Positions 44,140-53,530 of a stretch of 64,000 nucleotides of DNA are shown in pieces. Made by a program: the position numbers and the translations under genes. Source of the DNA: Halorientalis persicus (GTDB taxonomy: Archaea > Halobacteriota > Halobacteria > Halobacteriales > Haloarculaceae); NCBI RefSeq assembly GCF_900110215.1, contig NZ_FOCX01000014.1, positions 1 to 64,000 of the forward strand. Direction: 5' to 3'. The notes beneath the pieces are model-generated. The model worked only from the letters and a program-made list of their open reading frames with translations, had not been told where the DNA came from and did not search any database. Positions within the stretch are counted from its first letter, which is position 1. Each line of letters begins with the position of its first letter.

Positions 44140-44574
44140 ATGCCCCGCACACTCGTCGATACGACTGTCCTCTTCGCGGCGGCGTACCGGCGCGACGGTG
44201 CACACGACGATGCCGTTCCGATTCTGCAGGGGATCGACGCCGCCGACCTGCCGGAAGCTGTGGTTCTCGATTATGTACTCGCGGAGACACTGAACGGGTT
44301 GACGACGCGGGCTGGCCACGACGCCGCGGTCGACTTCCTCGATAGAATCGAGGAGAACGCGCGGTTCCACGTCGACTCCCTGACCGCGGACGCGTTCGCC
44401 ACGGCGAAAGCACTCTTCCGGCAGTACGAGCAGTTCTCGTTGGTCGATGCCTGCATCGTCGCGTACATGCAGGCCGAGGGACTCGGCTATCTCTACGCGT
44501 TCGACGACGACTTCGACGCCGCCGCGGACGTGTATCGGCTCGACACGCCGACCGATCCTTATTCGCCTGGGTGA
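44140..44574 (+). CDS. vapC: PIN-domain toxin (VapC family) 2
   Basis: A 144-residue PIN domain with Asp in LVDTTVLFAAAY (about 6), Glu in YVLAETLNGL, Asp in SLVDACIVAYM (about 105) and the FDDDFD end. It starts right after the antitoxin stop, so the pair is coupled. The antitoxin type (AbrB) differs from that of the 32.1-kb pair (DUF217-like), so the two modules are unrelated in origin. Confidence 0.9.
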   Translation: MPRTLVDTTVLFAAAYRRDGAHDDAVPILQGIDAADLPEAVVLDYVLAETLNGLTTRAGHDAAVDFLDRIEENARFHVDSLTADAFATAKALFRQYEQFSLVDACIVAYMQAEGLGYLYAFDDDFDAAADVYRLDTPTDPYSPG

Positions 44575-44593
44575 GTCAGCGCTCCGACGGCGC

Positions 44594-46141
44594 TTACATA
44601 TCCGGCAGGCCGCCGAAGTTCATCGTCACCGACTTCTGCTGGGTGTAGTCCTCGAGCGTCGACTCGTCGAGTTCGCGGCCGATGCCGGACTGCTTGTACC
44701 CGCCGTAGGGACTGGGCTCGAACATATCGTTGTAGGTGTTGACCCAGACCGTTCCGGCTTCCAGGTCGTCGGCGGCCTGTTTCGCGTTCTCCAGATCGGT
44801 CGTCCAGACGCCCGACGCCAGCCCGTAGATGGTGTCGTTGGCCTCGGCCATCATCTGGTCGTAGTCCGACCACTCCAGGACCGAGAGGACGGGACCGAAC
44901 ACTTCCTCGCAGGCGATGGTGTCTCCGTTGTCGATGTCCGTGAGGATGGTCGGCTTGTAGAAGGGTGCGCCGTCGAGGTCGGCGTCGGCGGGCTGTTCGC
45001 CGCCGTATGCCAGCGTCGCGCCTTCTTCCAGCGCGGTGTCGACGTACGAGCGCACGTCGTCGAGGTGGTCGTGGTCGATGAGCGGGCCCACGTCGGTCCG
45101 GGGATCGAGCGGGTCGCCGATCTGGAGGTCGTCGGTGGCCTCGACGAAGGCCTCCAGGAACTCGTCGTAGATGTCCTCGTGGAGGAACATACGCGAGCCC
45201 ATGGTACACTGCTGGCCGACGTTGAACCAGGAGGCGATGATGCTCCCCTGGACGGCCTTCTCGATGTCGGCGTCGGGGAAGACGATGTTCGGGCTCTTCC
45301 CACCGAGTTCCAGCGACACCGGGGTAATGTTCTCGGCGGCGTTCTGCATCGTGTACTGGCCCGCCGCGGTCGACCCCGTCAGGGCGACCTTGCCGACGCC
45401 GGCGTGGCCGGTCAGTGCGTTCCCGACCTCGCTGCCAGCGCCGGTGACGACGTTGACGGCACCGTCGGGGAGGACCTCCTGGATCGTGCGGGCCATCTCC
45501 AGCGTGGAGAGGGAGGCCCGCGAGGAGGGCTTGAACACCACGGCGTTGCCCGCGGCCAGCGCGGGGGCCATCTTCCAGGCGACGAACATCGCCGGGAAGT
45601 TCCAGGCGCTGATGAGCCCGACGACGCCGTAGGGCTCGTTCTGCGTGTAGGTCAGCCGGTCGGGGCTAGCCGGCGGCCGGCGACCCTCGTCGGCGGTGCG
45701 GGCGAGGCTGGCGAAGTACCGGAACTGCTCGATGGCGACCTCGAGATCGACGAACATCGAGTGCTGGTTGGCCTTCCCCACCTCCAGCGAGTCGAGCCGG
45801 GCGATCTCCGACCGGCGGTCCTCCAGCCGGTCGGCGACTTCCAGCAGTTTGTTCGAGCGCTGCTGTGGCGACATGACCGACCACTTCTCGAAGCCCGCCT
45901 GGGCGGCCTCGACGGCACGGTCCACGTCCGCGGGTGTCCCTTTCTGGAACCGCGCCAACTGCTGGCCTGTCGTGGCGTCGACCGACTCGACCGTCTCGCC
46001 GCTGTCGGACTCGACCCACTCGCCGCCGATGAGCATCCCGTACTCCTCGTCACCCACCGCCTCACTGGCGACCTGCTCGTGTTTCTCGGCGACCGAATCC
46101 CCCACGTCCACCTGATCGGAATCGAAGTACTCGCGCTGCAT
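44594..46141 (-). CDS. NAD(P)-dependent aldehyde dehydrogenase
   Basis: A 515-residue ALDH of normal length. The catalytic Cys is in NVGQQCTMGSR (about 312), the general base Glu in SLELGGKSP (about 278), and the cofactor loop in LTGSTAAG. The substrate cannot be read from the sequence; it resembles betaine/succinate-semialdehyde type enzymes. An acidic 35-residue N-terminal extension precedes the domain. It is monocistronic, and the DASS transporter follows upstream on the same strand. Confidence 0.92.
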   Translation of the reverse strand: MQREYFDSDQVDVGDSVAEKHEQVASEAVGDEEYGMLIGGEWVESDSGETVESVDATTGQQLARFQKGTPADVDRAVEAAQAGFEKWSVMSPQQRSNKLLEVADRLEDRRSEIARLDSLEVGKANQHSMFVDLEVAIEQFRYFASLARTADEGRRPPASPDRLTYTQNEPYGVVGLISAWNFPAMFVAWKMAPALAAGNAVVFKPSSRASLSTLEMARTIQEVLPDGAVNVVTGAGSEVGNALTGHAGVGKVALTGSTAAGQYTMQNAAENITPVSLELGGKSPNIVFPDADIEKAVQGSIIASWFNVGQQCTMGSRMFLHEDIYDEFLEAFVEATDDLQIGDPLDPRTDVGPLIDHDHLDDVRSYVDTALEEGATLAYGGEQPADADLDGAPFYKPTILTDIDNGDTIACEEVFGPVLSVLEWSDYDQMMAEANDTIYGLASGVWTTDLENAKQAADDLEAGTVWVNTYNDMFEPSPYGGYKQSGIGRELDESTLEDYTQQKSVTMNFGGLPDM

Positions 46142-46238
46142 TCCTTGCGTCGTTCACCGGACCGGTAAAAACGAGTACTGCCTCAGTTGTTCGTCCGTTT
46201 AAGTCAGGAGTGGATACGAACGGGCTCCGTCCGGTCCG

Positions 46239-47813
46239 TCACCAGAGCAGGCTGGGCCAGACGAACTGGAAGAGCAACCAGATCAGGCCCGTGAGCACGA
46301 GCGTCATCAGGACGTTCAGGACCATGCCGGCCCGCATCATGTGGCGCTGTTTGAGGTGGCCGCTCCCGAAGACGATGGCGTTGGGCGGGGTGGCGACCGG
46401 CAGGGCGAAGGCGAAGCTGGCCGCGATCGCGCCGCTGACCGCCAGAAAGACCGCGGCCGCGACCTCGGTGAGTCCCAGCGTCGTAGCGAAGACGCCGCCG
46501 ATCCCGATGAGGATGGGGATGATGATGGTCGAGGTGGCCGTGTTCGAGGTCATCTCGGTGAGCAAGACGACCACGAGGACGACCGCCCCGACCACGAGGA
46601 CGATGGGCGCGCCGGTCAGCGACCCGAAGATGGTCTGGGCGAGCCACTCGGTCGCGCCAGTCGTCGCCAGGGCGTCGGCCAGTGCGATCCCGCCGCCAAA
46701 GAGCAGGATGGTGCCCCAGTCGATGTCGACGATGTCCTCCCACTCGACGGTGTCGGCCAGCACCAGCGCGGGGATGGCGTACATCCCGACCATGACGTAG
46801 TAGAGCAGCCCCTGGTGGCCGGCGACGCCGAGCACCGTCGCACCCTCGTCGGTGCCAAAGAGAGTGTTGAACCACGGCGTCGGCAGGACGCCCAGTCGCT
46901 GGACGAACACGTCGAGGCCGCCGACGATCCACAGGATCGCCGTCGCGGCGAAGATGTACGCGACCCGACGGCCCCGCGGCGACAGCGGCCCCTCCTCTCG
47001 CAGGTACTCCCGGGCCTGCTGGCGCGCGTCGCTCACGTCCTCGATCTCGGGCGGATACAGCCGGAAGGTGAGCAGATACCAGATCAGCGGGAGCGTGACG
47101 ACGACGATGGGAAGGCCGATGAGCAGCCAGTCGACGAAGCCGATCTCGTAGCCCAGGATGGCGTTGAGCTGGGTCGCCAGCACCGCGTTGGGCGGCGTCC
47201 CGATCAGCGTGCCGACGCCGCCGACGCTGGCGGCGTAGGCCGTCCCCAGCAGGGTCGCGATCTGCATATTCGAGAAGGTCTCGCTGTCGGCCGTCTCCTC
47301 TTTGAGCTGATCCCGACCGATGACCTGCGCGAGCACGCCCAGCGCGATGGGCGTCATCATCGCCGTCGTCGCGGTGTTAGACACCCACATCGAGAGGAAC
47401 GCGGTCGCGAGCATGATCGCGAGGATGAGTCGCCGCGGCGAGGACCCCATCCGGCTCATGATCCACAGCGCGATCCGCCGGTCGATGTTGTACTTCTGGA
47501 GCGCGTTCGCGATCATGAAGCCCGCGATAAAGAGGAAGATCAGGTGGTCGGCGAAGCCCGACAGCGCCGGGTCCATGTCGTTGTACACGCCGAGCGCCGT
47601 CAACAGGACCGGAATCGACAGCGCCGTCACCGCCAGCGGCACCACGCCGGTCACCCACAGCACGGCGGCGAAAAACATCGTCGCGATGGCGTACTGTCCC
47701 TTCGTCGAGAGCCCCGACGGGTCGAGCCCGAACGCGATAATCGTCGTCCCCACCAGCGCCACGACGAAGACGGCCAGTTTGCGCCCGTTCGTCCCGTTAC
47801 CGAGCTGTATCAT
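46239..47813 (-). CDS. DASS/SLC13-family anion:sodium symporter
   Basis: A 524-residue transporter with both SNT substrate motifs (SMWVSNTATTAMM at about 170 and MTSNTATST at about 425) and the repeated GTPPNAV/ATPPNAI loops, as in the Na+-coupled dicarboxylate and sulfate transporters. About twelve helices are visible. ATG 47813 was chosen; longer in-frame starts begin with a basic, unlikely segment. The adjacency to the aldehyde dehydrogenase might hint at dicarboxylate metabolism, but this is weak. Confidence 0.87.
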   Translation of the reverse strand: MIQLGNGTNGRKLAVFVVALVGTTIIAFGLDPSGLSTKGQYAIATMFFAAVLWVTGVVPLAVTALSIPVLLTALGVYNDMDPALSGFADHLIFLFIAGFMIANALQKYNIDRRIALWIMSRMGSSPRRLILAIMLATAFLSMWVSNTATTAMMTPIALGVLAQVIGRDQLKEETADSETFSNMQIATLLGTAYAASVGGVGTLIGTPPNAVLATQLNAILGYEIGFVDWLLIGLPIVVVTLPLIWYLLTFRLYPPEIEDVSDARQQAREYLREEGPLSPRGRRVAYIFAATAILWIVGGLDVFVQRLGVLPTPWFNTLFGTDEGATVLGVAGHQGLLYYVMVGMYAIPALVLADTVEWEDIVDIDWGTILLFGGGIALADALATTGATEWLAQTIFGSLTGAPIVLVVGAVVLVVVLLTEMTSNTATSTIIIPILIGIGGVFATTLGLTEVAAAVFLAVSGAIAASFAFALPVATPPNAIVFGSGHLKQRHMMRAGMVLNVLMTLVLTGLIWLLFQFVWPSLLW

Positions 47814-47915
47814 TGATACACGGTTCTCGATAGTGGCGACATTTACCAGTTTCCTTCTGTAATAGAGACGATACCACACCGCACGGAGCGGGTGGATCGC
47901 GACGCCGGTCGGGCG

Positions 47916-48167
47916 TCAGAAGTGGTCGACGAGCGCCCGAATCTGTTCGTCGGTGAGTTCCGCGGCGTAGAGGTCGAGCAGAGCGCGCCGGCGTGACGGG
48001 GAGAGGCCGCGACTGCCGCTCTCGAGCATCGAGACGTGGGCCTGCATGAGGTCGTCGACCTCGCGTTCGACGCCCCGTTGTTCGTAGCCGGCGGCCGTCC
48101 GGAGCAACCGCCACGCGTCGGGGGAGATCTCGTCCACGTCGACCGACCGGTCCTCGACCGGTGCCAT
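47916..48167 (-). CDS. small XRE-like helix-turn-helix protein
   Basis: An 83-residue protein. The central part GVEREVDDLMQAHVSMLESGSRGLS followed by RRRALLDLYAAELTDEQ has the XRE-type helix spacing seen in many small haloarchaeal regulators. ATG 48167 was chosen; a TTG start 9 nt upstream is possible. It lies upstream of and codirectional with the DASS gene, about 100 nt from it, so it could regulate the transporter or the divergent lipase. Confidence 0.68.
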   Translation of the reverse strand: MAPVEDRSVDVDEISPDAWRLLRTAAGYEQRGVEREVDDLMQAHVSMLESGSRGLSPSRRRALLDLYAAELTDEQIRALVDHF

Positions 48168-48379
48168 CACGTCCAACTAACCGGAATCGCCGTTAAAAGC
48201 GTTGGCACCCGCGACGACGACCCGTCCGTGCGGCCACACGGCCGAGCGCGTGTCGCCCCGGGAGAATTTTCGACTGGTAATCGAAACAGGAGCTTCTTCG
48301 ACACGTGGTAACCAGACCGGCGACCCAGCTACCAGTCAGACGTTTGTTTCGCCGTTCGAAAAGCGTTGTAAGGAGACAG

Positions 48380-48388
48380 ATATATATG
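48380..48388 (+). promoter_or_regulatory. TATA box of the lipase gene
   Basis: ATATATATG at 48380-48388 lies 24-32 nt before ATG 48412, the canonical haloarchaeal spacing for a leaderless mRNA, and supports that start. Confidence 0.65.
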
Positions 48389-48411
48389 CCACACGTTCAC
48401 ACTACGCAGGT

Positions 48412-49278
48412 ATGTCCGTCGACAGGGGGTCGGGTCGGTCGCGACCCGTCTTCCAGCAGTTGACCTCGAACCTCGCCGGACTGCGACGCTGTCGTCGCAA
48501 TGGGGGATGCCGAGTCGACTGCCGACACGAACGCACCGCATCGCACCGATTACCGTGGTCGACCAGCGAGTACGGCGGCTGGGGTGGCCACGAGTATCAC
48601 GAAACGGCGGCCGGCTCGTCGGAGACGCCGGTCGTGTTCGTCCACGGGAACCAGCGCGACGCCTGCGACTGGGACGCCCACGCCGAGTTCTGCCTGAACC
48701 GCGCGTTCTCCGGGGACGACCTCTGGGCGATCACCTTCGGATCCGGCAGCCCGAGTCACGCACGCATGGCCGACCAACTCGACGACTTCGTGGCCGAGGT
48801 CCGGGCCTACACCGGCAGTGAGCAGGTCTCGGTCGTCGCCCACAGCCTCGGCGTGACCGGTGCCCGGTACTGGCTCCTTCGCGAGGATCGCTACGACTGG
48901 GTCGACACCTGCGTGTTCATGGCCGGTGCGAACCACGGGTCGGTCCTGAACTCCTACGCTGCCTCCGCCGGCCTCACCGGCGGCACCTACAAGATGAGCG
49001 ACTTTCTGCGCCGTGACTACGACGCCGTCGACGACCACCCGCTCGCGGCGCTCAACGAGAACGAGACGCCCGGAGACGTGGACTACTACACCATCCGCGG
49101 GACCGACGACCCGCTGTTCTGGAACTGCGAGGACAGCCCCGCTCTGGAGGGGGCAGCGAACGTCCTCCTGCGGACCGACCACGACGGCGTCCGGGCGAGT
49201 CTGACCAGCATGGAGCGCACCTACGAGTGGCTCACCGGCGAGAAACCGTACAACCTGAAGACCACGTTACGGTCCTGA
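48412..49278 (+). CDS. secreted-type lipase/esterase (alpha/beta hydrolase)
   Basis: A 288-residue hydrolase with FVHGNQRDACDWD (oxyanion region) and the nucleophile elbow VAHSLGV (about 141-147), like class-2 lipases; the His is likely in LLRTDHDGV. The first ~55 residues are odd: SGRSRPVFQQLTSNLAGL looks like a damaged Tat signal, followed by an Arg/Cys-rich run. Another frame over 48,470-48,570 reads MGDAESTADTNAPHRTDYRG, far more haloarchaeal. Two compensating frameshifts may have scrambled the signal, so export is uncertain. The promoter supports the start at 48412. Confidence 0.75.
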   Translation: MSVDRGSGRSRPVFQQLTSNLAGLRRCRRNGGCRVDCRHERTASHRLPWSTSEYGGWGGHEYHETAAGSSETPVVFVHGNQRDACDWDAHAEFCLNRAFSGDDLWAITFGSGSPSHARMADQLDDFVAEVRAYTGSEQVSVVAHSLGVTGARYWLLREDRYDWVDTCVFMAGANHGSVLNSYAASAGLTGGTYKMSDFLRRDYDAVDDHPLAALNENETPGDVDYYTIRGTDDPLFWNCEDSPALEGAANVLLRTDHDGVRASLTSMERTYEWLTGEKPYNLKTTLRS

Positions 49279-49336
49279 TCGGCGGTCGCTCCCGAGAAAG
49301 GAAAGGGAATTAGGCGCGCCCCACCTCCGGTCGACA

Positions 49337-50644
49337 ATGACAGTCCTTTCGACCGCCCGCCGGGCGCTGGATTCCGGCCCGCTCTGTGACGCCTGTCTCG
49401 GGCGGCTGGTGGCCGACCGGAGCTTCGGACTGACCAACCGCGAGCGCGGCCGGTCGCTACGCGTCGCCGTCGCCCTGGAAGACGACGAGCCGGTCGGCGA
49501 CCTCGAACCCGACGACCCCTGCTGGGTCTGTGAAGGCGAGAGCGACCGCTACGAAGAGTGGGCCGACCGCGCCGTCCACGCCGTTGGCCCCTACGACTTC
49601 GCCACCTACCAGACGGGGACGAAAGTCCCACCCCTGCTGGAGGAGAACGACCGCCTCCTCCGCGAGGAAGTCGGGCTCGACCCCGACGCAGGCGAACAGC
49701 TCAAAAGCGAGATCAACCGCGAAGTGGGCAAGCGACTGGGTGCCGAGACCGACACCGAGGTCGACTTCCAGCGGCCGGACGTGCTGGTCCTGCTGGACCT
49801 GGCGACCGACGAACTGGAGGTGCAGGTCAACTCCGCGTTCGTCTACGGCCGCTACCGGAAACTGAAGCGTGACATCCCCCAGACCAAGTGGCCCTGCAAC
49901 GACTGCGGCGGGACGGGACTGAAACGCGGCGACACCTGCGAGGGGTGTGGCGGCTCGGGCTACCGCTACGACGAGAGCGTCGAACAACTCACCGCACCTG
50001 TCGTGCTGGACGCGATGGACGGCGAGGAGGCCGTCTTCCACGGCGCGGGCCGCGAAGACGTGGACGCGCTGATGCTCGAATCGGGCCGCCCGTTCGTCAT
50101 CGAGATCAAGGAACCACGGTCGCGCGACGTGGACCCCGCCGAACTGGAAGCCGAGGTCAACGAGTTCGCCGACGGCAAGGTCGAGGTCGAGGGACTCAGG
50201 CTCGCGACCCACGACATGGTCGAGCGCGTCAAGGAACTCGACGCGAACAAGACCTACCGGATGGACGTGGCCTTCGACGACCCCGTGAGCGAGGACGAGC
50301 TCGCGGACGCGCTGGCGGAACTCGACGGCGCGACCATCTACCAGGACACGCCCCAGCGCGTCACCCACCGGCGCGCGGACGTGACCCGGACCCGGGAGGT
50401 GTACGACATCGACGGTGAACTGACCGGCGAGACCGAGGCCGAACTGGAGATCAACGGCGAAGGCGGCCTCTACGTCAAGGAACTCGTCAGCGGCGACGAG
50501 GGCCGCACCGAGCCCAGCCTCGCCGGCCTGCTGGATACCGGCGCGGTCGTCACCGCTCTCGACGTGATCGACGTGGAAGGCGAGGACGAACCGTTCGCCC
50601 GCGACGAGTTCTTCCGGCACGGCGAGACCGACGACGTGGAGTAA
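49337..50644 (+). CDS. pus10: tRNA pseudouridine 54/55 synthase Pus10
   Basis: A 435-residue archaeal Pus10. The N-terminal zinc module has CDACLGRL...CWVCEGE (about 18-62), followed by the THUMP-like region. The catalytic Asp lies in REDVDALMLESGRPFVIE (about 238), and GRYRKLKRDIPQ is conserved. A second pair of CxxC motifs, CNDCGGTGL and CEGCGGSGY (about 185-210), is an inserted zinc ribbon common in haloarchaea. It makes Psi54 and Psi55 in tRNA. It starts 58 nt after the lipase gene. Confidence 0.93.
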   Translation: MTVLSTARRALDSGPLCDACLGRLVADRSFGLTNRERGRSLRVAVALEDDEPVGDLEPDDPCWVCEGESDRYEEWADRAVHAVGPYDFATYQTGTKVPPLLEENDRLLREEVGLDPDAGEQLKSEINREVGKRLGAETDTEVDFQRPDVLVLLDLATDELEVQVNSAFVYGRYRKLKRDIPQTKWPCNDCGGTGLKRGDTCEGCGGSGYRYDESVEQLTAPVVLDAMDGEEAVFHGAGREDVDALMLESGRPFVIEIKEPRSRDVDPAELEAEVNEFADGKVEVEGLRLATHDMVERVKELDANKTYRMDVAFDDPVSEDELADALAELDGATIYQDTPQRVTHRRADVTRTREVYDIDGELTGETEAELEINGEGGLYVKELVSGDEGRTEPSLAGLLDTGAVVTALDVIDVEGEDEPFARDEFFRHGETDDVE

Positions 50645-50731
50645 GTGCTGGCCGTCGGTTGTTGACCTGCTACCGTATCGTCACAACGATTTTCCGTCCA
50701 CAGCCCCTCGTTTTTCGTGAGGTGAGATACC

Positions 50732-50905
50732 ATGTGCCACGGCATCGATAATCACGTCGACTGGCGGAAGGAACTCCGCACGGCCGAGACCGACGACGGG
50801 GAGCCCCCGGAAGTCGACATCGCCGAGCCCGAGATCGACGAACACGAGATCTCGGAGCCGGAACTGGACGAACCCGAGTTGGGGCAGGCCGAACTGGACG
50901 ACTAG
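50732..50905 (+). CDS. small acidic repeat protein, 57 aa
   Basis: From ATG 50732 the frame encodes 57 residues: a short MCHGIDNHVDWRKEL start, then an acidic tail of EPEID/EPELD-type repeats (net strongly negative). An ATG in good context, high third-position GC and a clear stop at 50903 support coding. It would be a disordered acidic peptide; no family was recognised. It lies between pus10 and rnhB. Confidence 0.5.
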   Translation: MCHGIDNHVDWRKELRTAETDDGEPPEVDIAEPEIDEHEISEPELDEPELGQAELDD

Positions 50906-51033
50906 GCACGACGAGCGTAGTGTGTCGCGCCGAACTCGCGAGCGGTGACGGTGGAGCCGGGAGCCGTGCGACACACCCACGGGATGCGTCGCCGACCCCA
51001 CCCTTTTTATCCGCGTCATCCGACGCCGTAGCC

Positions 51034-51678
51034 ATGCAGTTCGGCGTCGACGAGGCCGGCAAGGGCCCGGTCCTGGGGTCGATGTTCGCCGCGGCCGTGC
51101 GGGCCGAGCCGGCCGCGCTCCCCGAAGGGATCGACGACTCGAAGAACCTCGCGCCGGCCCGCCGCGAGGAACTGGCCGAGCGGTTGCGCGGCGACGACCG
51201 GATCGGCGTGGCCGTCGCGGAGCTTCCGCCCGACCGCATCGACGACCCGGAGACCGACATGAACACGCTGACGGTCGCCGCACAGGCCGCGGCGCTCGAC
51301 GGCGTGGCCGACGACGGCGACGACGGGGTCGTCGACGCGGGGGACACGGACGCCGGACGCTTCGGTCGTCGCGTCGCCGACCGGGTCGCAGCCGACGTGT
51401 CGATCACCGCCGAACACGGGGCCGACGAGACGTACGCGCTGGTCGGGGCCGCGAGCGTCGTCGCGAAAGTCGCCCGGGACGCACACGTCGCCGACCTGGG
51501 GGCCGAGTACCCCGACACCGACGTGGGGAGTGGCTACCCGAGCGACCCGGCGACGAGAGCCTTTCTCAGAGAGTACGTGGCCGAGCACGGCGATCTCCCG
51601 GCGTGTGCGCGGCGCTCGTGGTCGACGAGCCAGGACGTGCTGGCGGCCGCTGAACAGTCGGCGCTCTCGGAGTTTTGA
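51034..51678 (+). CDS. rnhB: ribonuclease HII
   Basis: A 214-residue RNase HII with the DEAGKGPVLG active-site start (Asp/Glu about 5-6), GIDDSKNLAP and the VAKVARDAHV helix; further acidic residues lie in YPDTDVGSGYPSD. It removes RNA from RNA-DNA hybrids and misincorporated ribonucleotides. A TTTTTAT box at about 51,004-51,010 sits 24-30 nt before ATG 51034 and shows a leaderless start there, excluding the longer frame from 50920. Confidence 0.93.
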   Translation: MQFGVDEAGKGPVLGSMFAAAVRAEPAALPEGIDDSKNLAPARREELAERLRGDDRIGVAVAELPPDRIDDPETDMNTLTVAAQAAALDGVADDGDDGVVDAGDTDAGRFGRRVADRVAADVSITAEHGADETYALVGAASVVAKVARDAHVADLGAEYPDTDVGSGYPSDPATRAFLREYVAEHGDLPACARRSWSTSQDVLAAAEQSALSEF

Positions 51679-51721
51679 GCAGCGGCCGCCGACAGCTCAG
51701 TGGGCCGCCAGGCGCAAAGAG

Positions 51722-51765
51722 AGGGGACAGGGATTGTGGGTGGGGTGGGGGTGTTGGGGGAGTCG
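51722..51765 (+). other. G-run cluster (possible G-quadruplex)
   Basis: The segment has at least five runs of three or more G with short spacers (GGGG, GGG, GGG, GGGG, GGGGG, GGGGG). It lies between the convergent ends of rnhB and secD in a 200-nt gap without a gene. A terminator or structural role is possible. Confidence 0.45.
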
Positions 51766-51882
51766 CAAGCGCATCGCAGTGTGGGGTGACTGCGCCCGAG
51801 TCTACGGACTACATGACTACAAAAGTACAGGAGCGTTTTCAACGCGTGAAAATACCGTCGACGTGAGCGGACGCCGAGACCG

Positions 51883-53517
51883 CTACTGTTCGGTGTAGCG
51901 GTCCCGCTCTTCCTCGGAGAGCATCAGGTTCCGGAGGATGTCACCGTAGGCCGGACGCGTGACGAGCACACCCAGGAGGACGCCGACGATCGTGACGATC
52001 GCGAACCCGGTGAGGTCACCGAGCGACAGGACCGTCAGCGGACTCATCGCGATGATGGTGGTGGCCGCCGCGGCACCGATGACCCAGAACGCCTTCTTGA
52101 AGCGGCTCTGGAACACCTTGCCGGTAGCGACTTTCCCCTCCTGTAAGATCTCGTCGGCGATGATGATCAGGTCGTCCACCCCCGTTCCGATCACGGCGAT
52201 GAACCCGGCGATGTGCGAGAGGTCCAGCGCCAACCCGATCGCGGAGGCAAAGCCGAGCAACAGGAACACCTCTGCGGCGGCCGTCGCCAGCATCGGCACG
52301 GCGACCCGCGGACTCCCGTACCGGATGAACACGACCACGCTGACCGCGAGATACGCGACGAGTCCCGCAAGCAGCGAGAACAGCTTGAATCGCTCGGCGA
52401 CCGAAGGCAAGAGCGTGTAGGTGGTGCCCGCGGTGAAGTTCATCTCCGTCGGGATCGAGCCCGCACGGAGGTTGACCGCCAGCTGCTGGGCCTCGCTGAT
52501 GTTCGTCGTCGTCATCACGAACGAGGGGCTCTGGGCGAAGTCGCCGTTGTTCATCGTGTTGGCGAGGTCCCGGCTCATCGAGGCCGCGTAGACGACCTGT
52601 CCGTTCTGGACCGTGTACAGACAGTACCCGCTCGCGTTGTCCGGGTTCCGGTCCGCGTTGGGCGGACAGCTCCCGATCCCTTCGGCGGTGAAGCCGAACT
52701 CCTGAAGCCGCTGTGAGTATCGCTCGGCCGCTCCGTCTTGTCGGACCGACACCGGGACGTGGGGCTGGTTGATCCCGCTCTGGGGATCGGCCTGCTGAGC
52801 CGCCCCGATGTCCGTGAAGTCGCTGTTGTTCAGCAGCGGCGTCTCGCGGTAGACCGTCGTCCCGTTCTCCGAGACGGGGTAGCGAGCGACGATCTGGACG
52901 CGACCGGTCCCGGAGATCAGGTCCCTGACCTCCTGTTCGCCGGCGTTGGGAACCTCGACGACGATGAAATACTCGTCACCCGCCGCGGCGGTCTTGACGT
53001 TCCCGCCGGAGATACCGCCCTCGTTGATCTTATCGGTGAGGACGTTGACGACCGTGTCTCTGGTCTGGGCCGTGACGCCGTTCCTGATCTGGTCCTGAGA
53101 TACGTCGAACCCGTTGTTCCCGAGCGCCGTGGCGAACTCCGCCCGCGTGACGTTCTTCGAGAATACCTCGATGGTCCCGCCACGCTGGCCCTGGGTCTGT
53201 GCCTGGCCCTGGGCCTGCCGTCCGCCGGCACTCAACCGTACCTGGCTCGGTTCGAGATCGAGCTCTTCGGCGATCGCCTGGCGTTTCTCCGGGAAGCTCG
53301 TGTTCTGCGTGAACTGGACGTCCTCGGCAGTCATCCCGATCAGCGGCGCGCGAATCTGCGTGCCACCGGACAGTTGTAGCCCGTAGTCCAGACTAACCGG
53401 TTTGGCGTCGCCACCGCCGGTCGCCTGTGCGGCCACGTAGGGACCGAACAGGAGGGCGGCGCTCGCGAGCGTGAACAGGACGAGCAGGACGATCCGCCAG
53501 TTCTCTCGAAGGTTCAT
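51883..53517 (-). CDS. secD: protein translocase subunit SecD
   Basis: A 544-residue SecD: one N-terminal helix, a large P1 domain (beginning DYGLQLSGGTQIRAPL), and five C-terminal helices including the VIGTGVDDLIIIADEIL motif in helix 4. The RND-type SecDF complex uses the ion gradient to pull proteins out of the Sec channel. Haloarchaeal P1 is interrupted by a Gln/Ala/Gly-rich insert (about 105-118). It starts 13 nt after secF in one operon. Confidence 0.95.
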   Translation of the reverse strand: MNLRENWRIVLLVLFTLASAALLFGPYVAAQATGGGDAKPVSLDYGLQLSGGTQIRAPLIGMTAEDVQFTQNTSFPEKRQAIAEELDLEPSQVRLSAGGRQAQGQAQTQGQRGGTIEVFSKNVTRAEFATALGNNGFDVSQDQIRNGVTAQTRDTVVNVLTDKINEGGISGGNVKTAAAGDEYFIVVEVPNAGEQEVRDLISGTGRVQIVARYPVSENGTTVYRETPLLNNSDFTDIGAAQQADPQSGINQPHVPVSVRQDGAAERYSQRLQEFGFTAEGIGSCPPNADRNPDNASGYCLYTVQNGQVVYAASMSRDLANTMNNGDFAQSPSFVMTTTNISEAQQLAVNLRAGSIPTEMNFTAGTTYTLLPSVAERFKLFSLLAGLVAYLAVSVVVFIRYGSPRVAVPMLATAAAEVFLLLGFASAIGLALDLSHIAGFIAVIGTGVDDLIIIADEILQEGKVATGKVFQSRFKKAFWVIGAAAATTIIAMSPLTVLSLGDLTGFAIVTIVGVLLGVLVTRPAYGDILRNLMLSEEERDRYTEQ

Positions 53518-53530
53518 TGGTCCACCTCCG

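Noticed and set aside
44447-46168. 573-codon frame on the plus strand
   Set aside because: Antisense shadow of the aldehyde dehydrogenase.
46341-47816. 491-codon frame on the plus strand
   Set aside because: Antisense to the DASS transporter; extremely Arg/Asp/Gly-rich.
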